DNA from: a virus
Virus record (IMG/VR): IMGVR_UViG_3300030102_003729
Location: 1 to 42,900 of that record
Strand: one strand, 5' to 3'
Length of the DNA stretch: 42,900 nt
Part shown: piece after piece, positions 15,747 through 23,375 of the stretch
How the letters are laid out: each line of letters opens with the position of its first letter
Numbering within the stretch: the first letter of the stretch is position 1
Program-made: the position numbers and the translations under genes
The notes under the pieces: model-generated
The model's input: the letters and a program-made list of their open reading frames with translations, nothing else
The model's database searches: none
Told to the model about the DNA's origin: nothing

Positions 15747-17044
15747 TAAGTTATCCTCCACATAGCTTGTTTGCTTGATGAAGTAAGCTCTGTCATAGCC
15801 CATACCATAGCATCTAGTCTATCTGGTGATTTATGTCTATCTCCTGTATAGCTACACATCTGGTCTTCTAGTATTTTAAAACTTCCACAATGACTGACTT
15901 TCTCCTGTTCATATAATGCTGATATTGGTTCTGCTCTTACCATCTTACCCCTAGTAGCAGATACTGATTTATATTTAACTGCATTGTCAATACTTCTTAT
16001 TAGTCTTTCAACTAAATCCCCTCCGTTATTAACTTCTGCTATAATCATATTTGCTTTATATTTATAGTAAGCATTAATTGATACTCTAGCCCAATTATCA
16101 GCAGTCATCTTACCAGAAATATCATCTATTATATAATACTTTTCGTCAACCCCTTTTCCTGCTACAATAATTCCTGTTTCATCACTATTAATATTATTTG
16201 TTACTGCAGGGTCTACTCCTATTATTATTCTTTGCATCTCTGGTAAAAATTTTGTTCTTGTTTTTTCTATCATAGAATAAGTCCATAAAGCACCCTCAAA
16301 ATCATCTAGTATCTCTGCATATAATTCTTGTCTACCTAATCTAGTTCCCTCATATCTTTCTTTAAATGCTTGTAAAGCAGAAGGTGCAAGGTTATCTTTA
16401 TTTTCAAATGTATTGCCAGTAGTAATATGTACATCATCTCTTTTCATTATGTTTTTTATAAGCTCTGTAGGTCTAGGAGTAGTTGTAATGACAGTTTGAG
16501 GTCTTTGACCTAATCTCATACCAAATTGTAATTGGTCATAAGCCTCTGGGTATCTCCACGAAGCTAACTCATCACACCAAGCTCTATGATATTGAGGTCC
16601 ACGAAATCTGTCTGGTTCTATTGCTGCATATCCTTGTATGATGCTACCATTGTAAAAATTTATTTCTACCGCTGATTTGTTATATCCTTTTGACCTTGAT
16701 TGCTTATAATAACATTCGTCTGGTATGATAGATAGTATTCCAGAATCTCCTTCAAAACATACTCGTCTTAAATCACCAAAAGTAGGAGCAACTACTGCAC
16801 ATCTTACATTACTCTTTGTACTAGCATAGTGTACTATGTCTTGTGCACCTGTTCTTGTTTTACCCCAACCTCTACCTGCTAAAATGAGCCATACATTCCA
16901 ATCTCCAGATGGGTGCATTTGTTTTGGTCTGGAATTGTTTATCCAATTAATGTATTGCTTTCTCGCTATTTCGCTTGGCTTCTGCAAGTTGTTCAAGTAT
17001 CTCATCAACCTGTCTTGCTGTGGCTTCATCATTAAACTCTGCAT
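15746..17044 (-). CDS. terL: Terminase large subunit
   Basis: A 432-residue packaging ATPase-nuclease of the GTA/HK97-related type. Walker A is GRGWGKT (residues 57-63), Walker B with the catalytic acid is RAWCDEL (154-160, DE at 158-159), and a coupling-like motif VITTTPRPTEL follows. The C-terminal RNase H-like nuclease begins IIIGVDPAVTNNINSDETGIIV, giving its first acid; IIAEVNNGGDLV and a final DRLDAMVWAM supply the later ones. The start is supported by GAGGATAA before ATG 17044. It overlaps the small subunit by 98 nt and the portal by 1 nt. It drives DNA into the prohead and cuts concatemers. Confidence 0.95.
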   Translation of the reverse strand: MQSLMMKPQQDRLMRYLNNLQKPSEIARKQYINWINNSRPKQMHPSGDWNVWLILAGRGWGKTRTGAQDIVHYASTKSNVRCAVVAPTFGDLRRVCFEGDSGILSIIPDECYYKQSRSKGYNKSAVEINFYNGSIIQGYAAIEPDRFRGPQYHRAWCDELASWRYPEAYDQLQFGMRLGQRPQTVITTTPRPTELIKNIMKRDDVHITTGNTFENKDNLAPSALQAFKERYEGTRLGRQELYAEILDDFEGALWTYSMIEKTRTKFLPEMQRIIIGVDPAVTNNINSDETGIIVAGKGVDEKYYIIDDISGKMTADNWARVSINAYYKYKANMIIAEVNNGGDLVERLIRSIDNAVKYKSVSATRGKMVRAEPISALYEQEKVSHCGSFKILEDQMCSYTGDRHKSPDRLDAMVWAMTELTSSSKQAMWRIT

Positions 17045-17519
17045 TTATCCTCGTATTTTCTGTTGTATCTCCTAAAGCTAATCTGCCAATCTTTTGTACT
17101 GACATTAAAGCAGTAGCAAGTTTTGTTAAACTTTCTGGACTGAAAGGTTTAGCAGTATTATTTTGTTGTATTAATCTTGCTCCTTGACTTAATAAATGAG
17201 TTATCTGTCCTTGCATAGCTTTAGCAAGGTTTAAATTTCTTGCATCAAACTCAACAGATTCTTTTACTAATACTTCTCTTTTCTTTGCATCTTTTTCTTC
17301 TGCTAACTTCTTTTCAAATATTTGTCTTTGCTCTTTCCAATCTCCATCTTTTGCTTTTCTGAATAAAGTTACTTTTGCAACATTATGTGTTTCTGCCAAA
17401 CTCTCGATTGAAGGGTACACTCTATCTCCATTTGCATTCTCTGTTCCTGTTACATAGAGTTCTCTTATCTGTTCTATAATACTAGCAGTAGGTTTATTTT
17501 TTTGCGAATCATTAGACAT
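16947..17519 (-). CDS. terS: Terminase small subunit
   Basis: A 190-residue protein directly upstream of TerL and overlapping it by 98 nt. The N-terminus carries a helix-turn-helix (YPSIESLAETHNVAKVTLFRKAKDGDW, about residues 36-62) of the type used to recognise the packaging site. A long helical stretch (residues 70-150) with EKKLAEEKDAKKREVLVKE fits the oligomerisation part. The C-terminus (ATARQVDEILEQLAEAKRN) would contact TerL. It is the first gene of the leftward portal/terminase unit, with a candidate promoter about 75 nt upstream. Confidence 0.82.
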   Translation of the reverse strand: MSNDSQKNKPTASIIEQIRELYVTGTENANGDRVYPSIESLAETHNVAKVTLFRKAKDGDWKEQRQIFEKKLAEEKDAKKREVLVKESVEFDARNLNLAKAMQGQITHLLSQGARLIQQNNTAKPFSPESLTKLATALMSVQKIGRLALGDTTENTRINAEFNDEATARQVDEILEQLAEAKRNSEKAIH

Positions 17520-17597
17520 AGAAATTACTATAATAATAAAAATTGATTATTTCAACAAAAAAATAATTTTAAAATCCCTAAAATCCTAGCTTTCTAG

Positions 17598-17625
17598 AGT
17601 ATATTTATTTGTTGACAAATGTAAA
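17598..17625 (-). promoter_or_regulatory. Candidate leftward promoter for terminase/portal unit
   Basis: On the leftward strand TTTACA (17625-17620), 16-nt spacer and TATACT (17603-17598). The -35 falls in the palindrome at 17609-17628. AGAAAGCTAG (17595-17586) lies just downstream, the counterpart of AGAAATCTAG near 11.26 and 27.18 kb. Confidence 0.5.
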
Positions 17626-17639
17626 CATATCTATATTAT
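17609..17639 (+). promoter_or_regulatory. Rightward promoter overlapping shared palindrome (copy 2)
   Basis: TTGACA (17612-17617), 16-nt spacer, TATTAT (17634-17639). The palindrome TTGTTGAC-N4-GTAAACAT is at 17609-17628. The leader ends in TTAATTAACAAGGGG, the same sequence as before the 34844 gene. It drives the amidoligase operon. Confidence 0.65.
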
Positions 17640-17674
17640 AGTAATATATTAATTAACAAGGGGATAAAAAAAAG

Positions 17675-18715
17675 ATGTTTAGAAATTTTGGAATTGAAAT
17701 AGAATTCATAAATACAAACAGAGATAAGCTTGTAAGGGAAATGCAAGCAGAAGGACTTGAATGTTACTTCGAGGGATATACTCATAGAAGAACATCTCAT
17801 TGGAAAATTGTAACTGACGCTTCAGTTTCAAATGGATATGAACTAGTTAGTCCAATCCTTAATGGAGAAGATGGTCTACTTGATATCAAGAAAGCAACAA
17901 GAGCAATTCAAAGAGCAAGAAGAAACCAAGATATGGATTCAGTAAATAGGTCTTGCGGTCTCCATGTTCATCTTTGTGCAGATAATCTTACAAGCAAAGA
18001 CCTTGGTTGGATTGTAAAAAGATATAAAGATAACGAAGAAAACATTGATAAATTCTTCCCACTTTCAAGAAGGGGTAATGCATACTATTGTAACTCTATT
18101 GATAGGACTTGGCAGAAAATTGATGAGCTTGTAAATAAGCACGAAACAGAACTTTCAAGATATTTTTACTCTTATAATTACTCTAGATTTTCAAAGGTAA
18201 ATTTTTCAAAGGCTTTTCAAACACACAGAACAATAGAATTTAGACAACACTCTGGAACTATTGATTATAACAAAATAGCTAATTGGATTGAATTCCTACA
18301 GAACTTCGTTGAACAATCTATCAAATGCAAACAACAAGGAGGTATCGACCCTAACTACAAACCTAACAAACCTTCAGCTATGTTCTCATCAATCAGAGAG
18401 CAAGTAGCAAGGCTAGGTGGCAAACTTTTCTATCAAGGTTGTTGGAAGATAATAGACGAGAATGGACAGACACAGATAATACAAGATAATTCTGGACAAC
18501 ATAGAAATTGTGGATATGTTCCTCTTTCAAAACTTTATGAGGTAGAAGGATATAAAGGCAAACTTAACAAAGAAAGATTTACAGCTTTTATGAGAACTCA
18601 TTTTGCTAGAACAATAGAAAATTCAGATAGCGACCCTTCACTTTGGGCAGGTCAACCAGAATATGTTAAAGAGTTCTTTAAGATGAGAACAGCTCAACTT
18701 GAAAGGAGTGCTTAA
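17675..18715 (+). CDS. Putative amidoligase (glutamine synthetase-fold)
   Basis: A 346-residue protein with the pattern of the predicted amidoligase family (Amidoligase_2): N-terminal FGIEIEF (residues 4-10), whose glutamates bind metal in this fold; HWKIVTDASVSNGYELVSPIL (about 49-69); SCGLHVHLC (about 98-106); and a later RTIEFRQHSGTID (about 186-198). Family members are predicted to form amide or peptide bonds with ATP, possibly tagging proteins or modifying cell-wall peptides; the phage role is not established. A CAAGGGG site precedes the ATG. It is directly coupled (TAATG) to a gamma-glutamylcyclotransferase-like gene, a pairing known for this family. Confidence 0.82.
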   Translation: MFRNFGIEIEFINTNRDKLVREMQAEGLECYFEGYTHRRTSHWKIVTDASVSNGYELVSPILNGEDGLLDIKKATRAIQRARRNQDMDSVNRSCGLHVHLCADNLTSKDLGWIVKRYKDNEENIDKFFPLSRRGNAYYCNSIDRTWQKIDELVNKHETELSRYFYSYNYSRFSKVNFSKAFQTHRTIEFRQHSGTIDYNKIANWIEFLQNFVEQSIKCKQQGGIDPNYKPNKPSAMFSSIREQVARLGGKLFYQGCWKIIDENGQTQIIQDNSGQHRNCGYVPLSKLYEVEGYKGKLNKERFTAFMRTHFARTIENSDSDPSLWAGQPEYVKEFFKMRTAQLERSA

Positions 18716-19167
18716 TGATAAATTATTACTTCGCTTATGGAAGCAATCTCAACATAGAGCAGATGTCTAGGAGATGCCCAAATGCAGAACCTATTATTTT
18801 AAAAGAACCATTATATATTCCTAATTGGCAATTATGTTTTAGAGGGGTAGCAGATATAGAACCCTGCGACCAATCATTTTTGCCAATAGGATTATGGAAG
18901 ATAACAGAGGATTGTGAAAAAGCTCTGGATAGCTATGAGGGATACCCTCGACTATATGGCAAGATATACTTTCAAATGGAAATACAAAATAAAAAAGAAA
19001 CTATCTTATGTTACCAAATGAATTCTGATAGATACTCTGCACCTTATCAAGTATATTATGATACTATATTACAAGGTTACAGAGATTTCAATTTAGACAC
19101 GAAATACTTAAAACAAGCTAAAAATCGAACTATATCCCTAAAACATCAGATTTTAAAGCTGTTTTAA
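18715..19167 (+). CDS. Gamma-glutamylcyclotransferase-like protein (GGCT/AIG2 fold)
   Basis: A 150-residue protein with the GGCT signature YFAYGSNL (residues 5-12) forming the substrate loop, followed by NWQLCFRGVADIEP, and SYEGYPRLY (73-81) with Glu75 at the position of the catalytic acid. Members cyclise gamma-glutamyl groups to release 5-oxoproline, and so can undo gamma-glutamyl amide links. Because the adjacent gene is a predicted amidoligase, the two could make and remove the same bond (inference; the pairing itself was noted before in comparative genomics). The ATG overlaps the amidoligase stop, with AAAGGAG upstream. Confidence 0.85.
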   Translation: MINYYFAYGSNLNIEQMSRRCPNAEPIILKEPLYIPNWQLCFRGVADIEPCDQSFLPIGLWKITEDCEKALDSYEGYPRLYGKIYFQMEIQNKKETILCYQMNSDRYSAPYQVYYDTILQGYRDFNLDTKYLKQAKNRTISLKHQILKLF

Positions 19168-19175
19168 GCTTCATA

Positions 19176-19206
19176 GAGTACCCATTAATATCCCCAATGG
19201 GTATTC
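19176..19206. terminator. Hairpin between convergent operons
   Basis: TACCCATT (19179-19186) and AATGGGTA (19196-19203) form an 8-bp perfect stem with a 9-nt loop, extendable to 11 bp through G-U. It lies between the ends of the amidoligase/GGCT operon and the leftward 19.2-23.3 kb operon. T-tracts are weak, so bidirectional termination is likely but not certain. Confidence 0.5.
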
Positions 19207-19868
19207 TATCCTTCTTTTTCAACCTCTTTCTCTAGTCTAATCATAGCTTTTGACTTCCAACTTTTATTGTACTCTACATCTTCAAACAACTTTGAAAAGC
19301 CAGTTATATGCTTTAGTCTTAAGAGTTCATCTGCACCCATTCCTAAATGGTTACATATCTCCTCATCTTGCCACCCATTGTCTAACATCTTGAAAACCAT
19401 ATTGGACATTCCATTAACAGAGTGTTTTCCTCTGGCTCTATTATGACGAACTGTTGATGCCATTCTTTCGTTTATATTTTTATCTAGTACTACTATTGGT
19501 AATTTGCCTTTATTCCTTTCAGCTATGTCTGGATTATTTTTACAAGTATAGTACCTATGGAAACCATCTACTATAATATACTTTTTCATTTTTTTATCAT
19601 AAATTGTTACTACTGGTTGTGTATACCCATCATGTTTAATAGATACATATAATAGTTTCATTTCTTGCCCTGCTACTGAATTAGGATTATAGTCATTAGC
19701 TTGTACTTTATCTATATCAACCCATCTTACTTGATTTATAGGTTGTTCTCCTAAACTTGTTAAATTATTTATATTATCTTTTACAATCTCCATATATTCT
19801 ATTTTTTCACTCTCTGATAAACCTTTTATGTCTTCTTCTATTAACTTTACTATTTTACTAACATTCAT
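19206..19868 (-). CDS. IbrB-like ParB/Srx-domain protein
   Basis: A 220-residue protein with a ParB/sulfiredoxin N-terminal domain: VRWVDIDKVQANDYNPNSV (about 46-64), SIKHDGYTQPVVTIYD (about 75-90) and IIVDGFHRYYTC (about 97-108; the G-H-R box). It continues with IVVLDKNINERMASTVRHNRARGKH and a C-terminal HTH-like part (DEEICNHLGMGADELLRLKH). This arrangement fits IbrB, the usual partner of IbrA, here separated from it by one methyltransferase gene. The domain binds DNA or nucleotides in known families. It is the last gene of the leftward operon, ending at the hairpin. The biochemical role is unproven. Confidence 0.75.
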   Translation of the reverse strand: MNVSKIVKLIEEDIKGLSESEKIEYMEIVKDNINNLTSLGEQPINQVRWVDIDKVQANDYNPNSVAGQEMKLLYVSIKHDGYTQPVVTIYDKKMKKYIIVDGFHRYYTCKNNPDIAERNKGKLPIVVLDKNINERMASTVRHNRARGKHSVNGMSNMVFKMLDNGWQDEEICNHLGMGADELLRLKHITGFSKLFEDVEYNKSWKSKAMIRLEKEVEKEG

Positions 19869-20549
19869 TTAAAGCTCCTTAAAGTTTTTAAAATTTGTTA
19901 CGACATAATACTTACATACTTTTGAGGTATCATCTTCTAAATCGGAATTGATTGTAAGACCATATTGTGTTTCATAGTTCATATCTTTGTTTTTTAAATA
20001 ATACGAGAAACCTGATACTCTTGGAAAGATACCATGCGCATTCATTTCTGTTACAATATCTTTTGGAGTAAACTGTATCTGATGCTCTGAAGTGTAACTA
20101 TAATCTTTATGGTTATCTGCATATATTACTGCTATATATTTAACATTATTCTTTTGACCTTTTAGAATATTACAAAAAGCATCTAAACCTATATAATTGA
20201 CTTGACCATATACTGCCAATACAACATCATATTTAATTAAGTCAAAACTAATTTTTGTTATATCTTCTTGCAAAAATTTATGCTTGGGATATTTTTCTTT
20301 TGCATCTTGTATCATACCTTGTGATATATCAACACCCAAATATTTATCTTTATTCAAATTAGCTAATGTAATTATATGTCCTGTACCACAGCCAATATCT
20401 AATATTGTTTCATTCTTTTCTATATTATCAGATATAATTTTGCCTATTATTTTGTCTTCAATCAGATGGGTAGAACATTTATACTTATCATCATATTCTT
20501 GTGAAATGTTATCGTATATACTTTTTATCTTTGCAAAATTACTAATCAT
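19869..20549 (-). CDS. Class I SAM-dependent methyltransferase
   Basis: A 226-residue protein with a Rossmann-fold methyltransferase core: motif I TILDIGCGTG (48-57), acidic motif II LGVDIS (ribose-binding Asp), QEDITKISFDLIKYDVVLAVYGQVNYI as motif III/IV. It ends in a beta-rich region (HGIFPRVSGFSYYLKNKD). The N-terminus (YDNISQEYDDKYK) is typical of small-molecule or type 11 methyltransferases and not of DNA methyltransferases; there is no NPPY or DPPW. It sits between the IbrA-like gene (4-nt overlap) and the IbrB-like gene (adjacent). The substrate is unknown; decarboxylated SAM made by the upstream decarboxylase is a speculative alternative donor. Confidence 0.8.
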   Translation of the reverse strand: MISNFAKIKSIYDNISQEYDDKYKCSTHLIEDKIIGKIISDNIEKNETILDIGCGTGHIITLANLNKDKYLGVDISQGMIQDAKEKYPKHKFLQEDITKISFDLIKYDVVLAVYGQVNYIGLDAFCNILKGQKNNVKYIAVIYADNHKDYSYTSEHQIQFTPKDIVTEMNAHGIFPRVSGFSYYLKNKDMNYETQYGLTINSDLEDDTSKVCKYYVVTNFKNFKEL

Positions 20550-21739
20550 TTTAAAAATTGTTCCTTTATTTGTTTATTATATATTGAGTCTGGTGGATTT
20601 CTTAATGTTCTGCCTTTCTTCCAATCTCTGTAAACAACCAAATAAGGTCTTTGTAAATATGACTCTATTCTTGCAAACTCGTTATCATTTACTAAAATTG
20701 ATTTGATTTGTTCTTTATATAACTCTTTTGGATTGCGTAACATATCGTATAACTTATCATGCTTCTTCCATTCTACTTTAAAATATTCTCTTTGTTTTTC
20801 ATCAATAATTAATTTTTCTGTTAAAAAGTCTCGGTATTCCTTCCAATCCTTAAACATATATGGTAAAGTATTTACCCTTATTAATTCTGTTTTTTCTATA
20901 TGTTTAGCTTGATTGATACCTTTAAGTCTTCTTGTTAACTTATCCCAAGTATGCCCTTCTAACTCGTGAAGATAATGTAAACATTTAACCGCTGTTTCGT
21001 GATGCAAATTTGATACCCTCATATCCTTTACAGGTAAACCATATCTGAAATATTCATTATAGATATTACAATAATTCCAATTATTATCGTGTATAGCTTT
21101 CCAGACATCACTAACTGACCAATCAAATAAAGGATAAAAATTATAATGTTTTTTTCTTTTATTTAATTCTTTACCCCAAGTAATATGTTTATATGTTGCA
21201 CCTGAAGTAAGAGCTGTTAATCTTTGTGGAGCTTCCTCTGCTCTCATACCTGCTAAAAATACTGCAGGCTCATCTGGATATAGTATATCAATAGACTTTA
21301 CAAAATAATTATACCAATACCCTCTCTTTGCTTCCTTCTCTGCTTTACCTTTTAATTCGTGATTGTCTTTTATAGAAATATCTTCTTTTGGTCTCATCCA
21401 TTCTCTGCCCTCCTCCCAAGTTACTAGATAAGGTTCTTCCTGCGATAAAGAATTAGGTAAAAATATTGGCACTTGAATCCAGAGAGGCTTTACTTCATCT
21501 CTTGACATAATCTCTCTCATGTAATCTACAACAGACTCCCACTCTGCTTCTTGGTCAAGAAAATAAACAGGTAATGGCAATCGTTTCTTTTTTCTTGCTA
21601 CTATCAAAGCTAACTCTAATGTTATAGTAGAATCTTTGCCTCCAGAACAACAGACTATAACATTTTTAAATTCATCAAATAAAAACTCTAACCTTTCGAT
21701 TGCAGCATCCCAAACATTTTGGTCTAAATATATTTTCAT
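20546..21739 (-). CDS. IbrA-like PAPS reductase-family protein (DUF3440-like)
   Basis: A 397-residue protein of the PP-loop ATP pyrophosphatase/PAPS reductase superfamily. The P-loop is CSGGKDS (31-37). Then come VYFLDQEAEW, a AGMRAEEAPQRL region with the conserved R-EE, and the core HYNFYPLFDWSVSDVWKAI (DUF3440-like). The C-terminal half (GHTWDKLTRRLKGINQAKHIE..., PPD near the end) fits IbrA. PAPS reductases reduce sulfate; relatives such as DndC/SspD put sulfur into DNA. No cysteine desulfurase or Fe-S partner is present here, so phosphorothioation cannot be claimed. It is flanked by two methyltransferases, overlapping each by 4 nt. Confidence 0.82.
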   Translation of the reverse strand: MKIYLDQNVWDAAIERLEFLFDEFKNVIVCCSGGKDSTITLELALIVARKKKRLPLPVYFLDQEAEWESVVDYMREIMSRDEVKPLWIQVPIFLPNSLSQEEPYLVTWEEGREWMRPKEDISIKDNHELKGKAEKEAKRGYWYNYFVKSIDILYPDEPAVFLAGMRAEEAPQRLTALTSGATYKHITWGKELNKRKKHYNFYPLFDWSVSDVWKAIHDNNWNYCNIYNEYFRYGLPVKDMRVSNLHHETAVKCLHYLHELEGHTWDKLTRRLKGINQAKHIEKTELIRVNTLPYMFKDWKEYRDFLTEKLIIDEKQREYFKVEWKKHDKLYDMLRNPKELYKEQIKSILVNDNEFARIESYLQRPYLVVYRDWKKGRTLRNPPDSIYNKQIKEQFLK

Positions 21740-22353
21740 TTACTTAATCTATCTATTGTTTTTTGTAGTCTTTTCTTATTTAATTCATTGCCATAAAAGG
21801 TCATATTTCTATTTACAGTAGCTTGAGCAGTAAATCCCATTCCACACATAGGGTCTAATACTAATCCCTCTTTAATAGCTAAATAATCAAATATATACTC
21901 TACTAATTTCAAATCCTGAAGTCTTTTACAATCCTCTTTGAATTCATCAGTTAATAGTATATCTGAAGTCTTGCTTAAAAAATGTAAATCACAAGGTCTA
22001 TCCAAAGAACCTGCATTATAATAACAGACAGTAGAACCATTATGTTTAAATCCTACTTCAGTAGCCATTGCTACTATGTCATCATTCCATTGACAACCGT
22101 ATTCTATAACACATTTATCTTTTGAGTATTTGTATATCAAATTAAAAAAATGCTTGATAAAATTACTATACTCTACATCTTCTCTTGGGACTTCATTCAT
22201 TTTAAAATTCATTGTCTGCCAATATCTTAAATTACCCTGTCCCCAAGGTGGGTCTGAATAAATGAAATCAGCTTTTTTATCTAACATTAAATCATCTATA
22301 CCTGACATAATATTTCCATTTTTTACCTTATGATTTTTAATAAGCGTTAACAT
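21736..22353 (-). CDS. DNA N-methyltransferase-like protein (DPPW, beta-type order)
   Basis: A 205-residue protein. The catalytic motif DPPW (34-37, in IYSDPPWGQG) precedes the SAM motif LDPMCGMG (166-173), followed by TFYGNELNKKRL (185-196). This order is that of beta-class amino-methyltransferases that modify adenine N6 or cytosine N4. The region between is short, with no large target-recognition domain, so either it recognises little sequence or the neighbouring ParB-like protein helps. An AAGGAG site precedes the ATG. It lies next to the AdoMet decarboxylase gene, so dcAdoMet as a donor is conceivable (hypothesis). Confidence 0.82.
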   Translation of the reverse strand: MLTLIKNHKVKNGNIMSGIDDLMLDKKADFIYSDPPWGQGNLRYWQTMNFKMNEVPREDVEYSNFIKHFFNLIYKYSKDKCVIEYGCQWNDDIVAMATEVGFKHNGSTVCYYNAGSLDRPCDLHFLSKTSDILLTDEFKEDCKRLQDLKLVEYIFDYLAIKEGLVLDPMCGMGFTAQATVNRNMTFYGNELNKKRLQKTIDRLSK

Positions 22354-22354
22354 T

Positions 22355-22750
22355 TTACTCCTTTATTGTTACTGGTGTATTTGTTTCTTGTAATAACTTA
22401 AATTCTTTCTCTCTATCATAAAATTTATATCTTACATTTGTGGCATTGAATTTACTAACCATTTGCCAGACATTATCTAAATTTAGAGTGGAACAAGTAT
22501 AAACATCTAATTGCATTTTTGAAGGATTAGGTTCATCCCATATATGCAAAGCTATGTGAGAAGTTTCTATTGCACAAATACAAGTCAATCCTCTATTGCC
22601 TTCAGTATGACAATATACTGCTTTTGGTTCTATCAATGCTTTCATATTTAAAATATTTATTAGGTCATTAATCCATTTTTCTGCTAATTGTTCATTTTCT
22701 GGTGGAGTATCAATATTACCCATTAATAATAAATGCTTATGGTCTAACAT
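22355..22750 (-). CDS. speH: S-adenosylmethionine decarboxylase (SpeH-type)
   Basis: A 131-residue proenzyme of the prokaryotic AdoMetDC family, close to the usual length. The self-cleavage region is TSHIALHIW: Ser64 would become the pyruvoyl group after cleavage between Thr63 and Ser64; His69 and Cys86 (DVYTCS) occupy the other catalytic positions. It converts SAM to decarboxylated SAM, the aminopropyl donor of spermidine synthesis; I see no spermidine synthase in the window. It lies between a ParB-like gene and a DNA methyltransferase gene with 1-nt gaps. So it could support host polyamines, deplete SAM against restriction, or feed an aminopropyl modification of DNA. Only the first is known biochemistry. 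Confidence 0.88.
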   Translation of the reverse strand: MLDHKHLLLMGNIDTPPENEQLAEKWINDLINILNMKALIEPKAVYCHTEGNRGLTCICAIETSHIALHIWDEPNPSKMQLDVYTCSTLNLDNVWQMVSKFNATNVRYKFYDREKEFKLLQETNTPVTIKE

Positions 22751-22751
22751 A

Positions 22752-23342
22752 TTAATATCCTGTTATCGTAAATTCGTGTTTGCATTTAGGACATATAACT
22801 TCTAGTCCTTCCTTATGTTTTGCAGTAGTTACTCCTTGTATGGATTGGTCTATTTTATTTTGTGCTGAATCTAAATCTTTTCCTGTTACATCTGCATTTA
22901 TCATAGCATTCATATTAGGTGAGAAATTGCCAAAATTTATATCTTGTTCTAATCCTATTGTAGTTAAATCAAATTTTATATCATTTAAATATTTTAACTC
23001 TGACATATATAATTCATAGTTCCATTCTGAATTTTCTGCTATTTTATTATCTGCTATTACATATGCTTTTTTCTGGTCTAAACTTAATCCATGTAATCTT
23101 AAACAAGGTATACTATCAATTCCTGTTTCGAAATAAGTTTTGTCTAATAATTTAAATGCTTCTACTCTACCATGACCTGCTAATATCATATTATTTTCAT
23201 CTATGATAATTGGATTAGTAAACCCAAATTCTTTTATACTTTTTGATAGTTGAATTATTTGCTCTTTATTATGTATTCTACTATTTCTTTCGTAAGGTTC
23301 TAACTCATCTACTTTGAGATATTCAACTATTAATTTTGTCAT
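22752..23342 (-). CDS. ParB-like nuclease-domain protein with C-terminal zinc-ribbon-like end
   Basis: The start at ATG 23342 has CAGGAAAAAAT upstream; a longer reading from 23399 would pass the palindrome and lacks this site. The protein has 196 residues. The ParB/Srx domain is at about 9-70: VDELEPYERNSRIH, SIKEFGFTNPIII, ILAGHGRVEAFKLL (the GHGR box). The linker LSLDQKKAYVIADNKIAE is typical of phage ParB-methyltransferase proteins. The end has CPKCKHEF, half of a zinc ribbon. In many phages this domain is fused to a DNA methyltransferase; here the two are separate genes in one operon, with AdoMetDC between. It is the first gene of the operon. Confidence 0.8.
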   Translation of the reverse strand: MTKLIVEYLKVDELEPYERNSRIHNKEQIIQLSKSIKEFGFTNPIIIDENNMILAGHGRVEAFKLLDKTYFETGIDSIPCLRLHGLSLDQKKAYVIADNKIAENSEWNYELYMSELKYLNDIKFDLTTIGLEQDINFGNFSPNMNAMINADVTGKDLDSAQNKIDQSIQGVTTAKHKEGLEVICPKCKHEFTITGY

Positions 23343-23375
23343 ATTTTTTCCTGTGATAAATTTATTATAGTATAC

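Noticed and set aside
19869-20549. Spermidine synthase acting with the SAM decarboxylase
   Set aside because: The protein has DIGCGTG and VDIS as in methyltransferases and lacks the GGGDG and Asp catalytic pattern of aminopropyltransferases. A donor switch remains possible but is not shown.
20546-21739. DNA phosphorothioation (DndC/SspD) system
   Set aside because: The PP-loop fold and SGGKDS motif are shared, but no desulfurase (DndA/SspA), DndD, DndE or SspB-like gene lies near, and the C-terminal half fits IbrA better.
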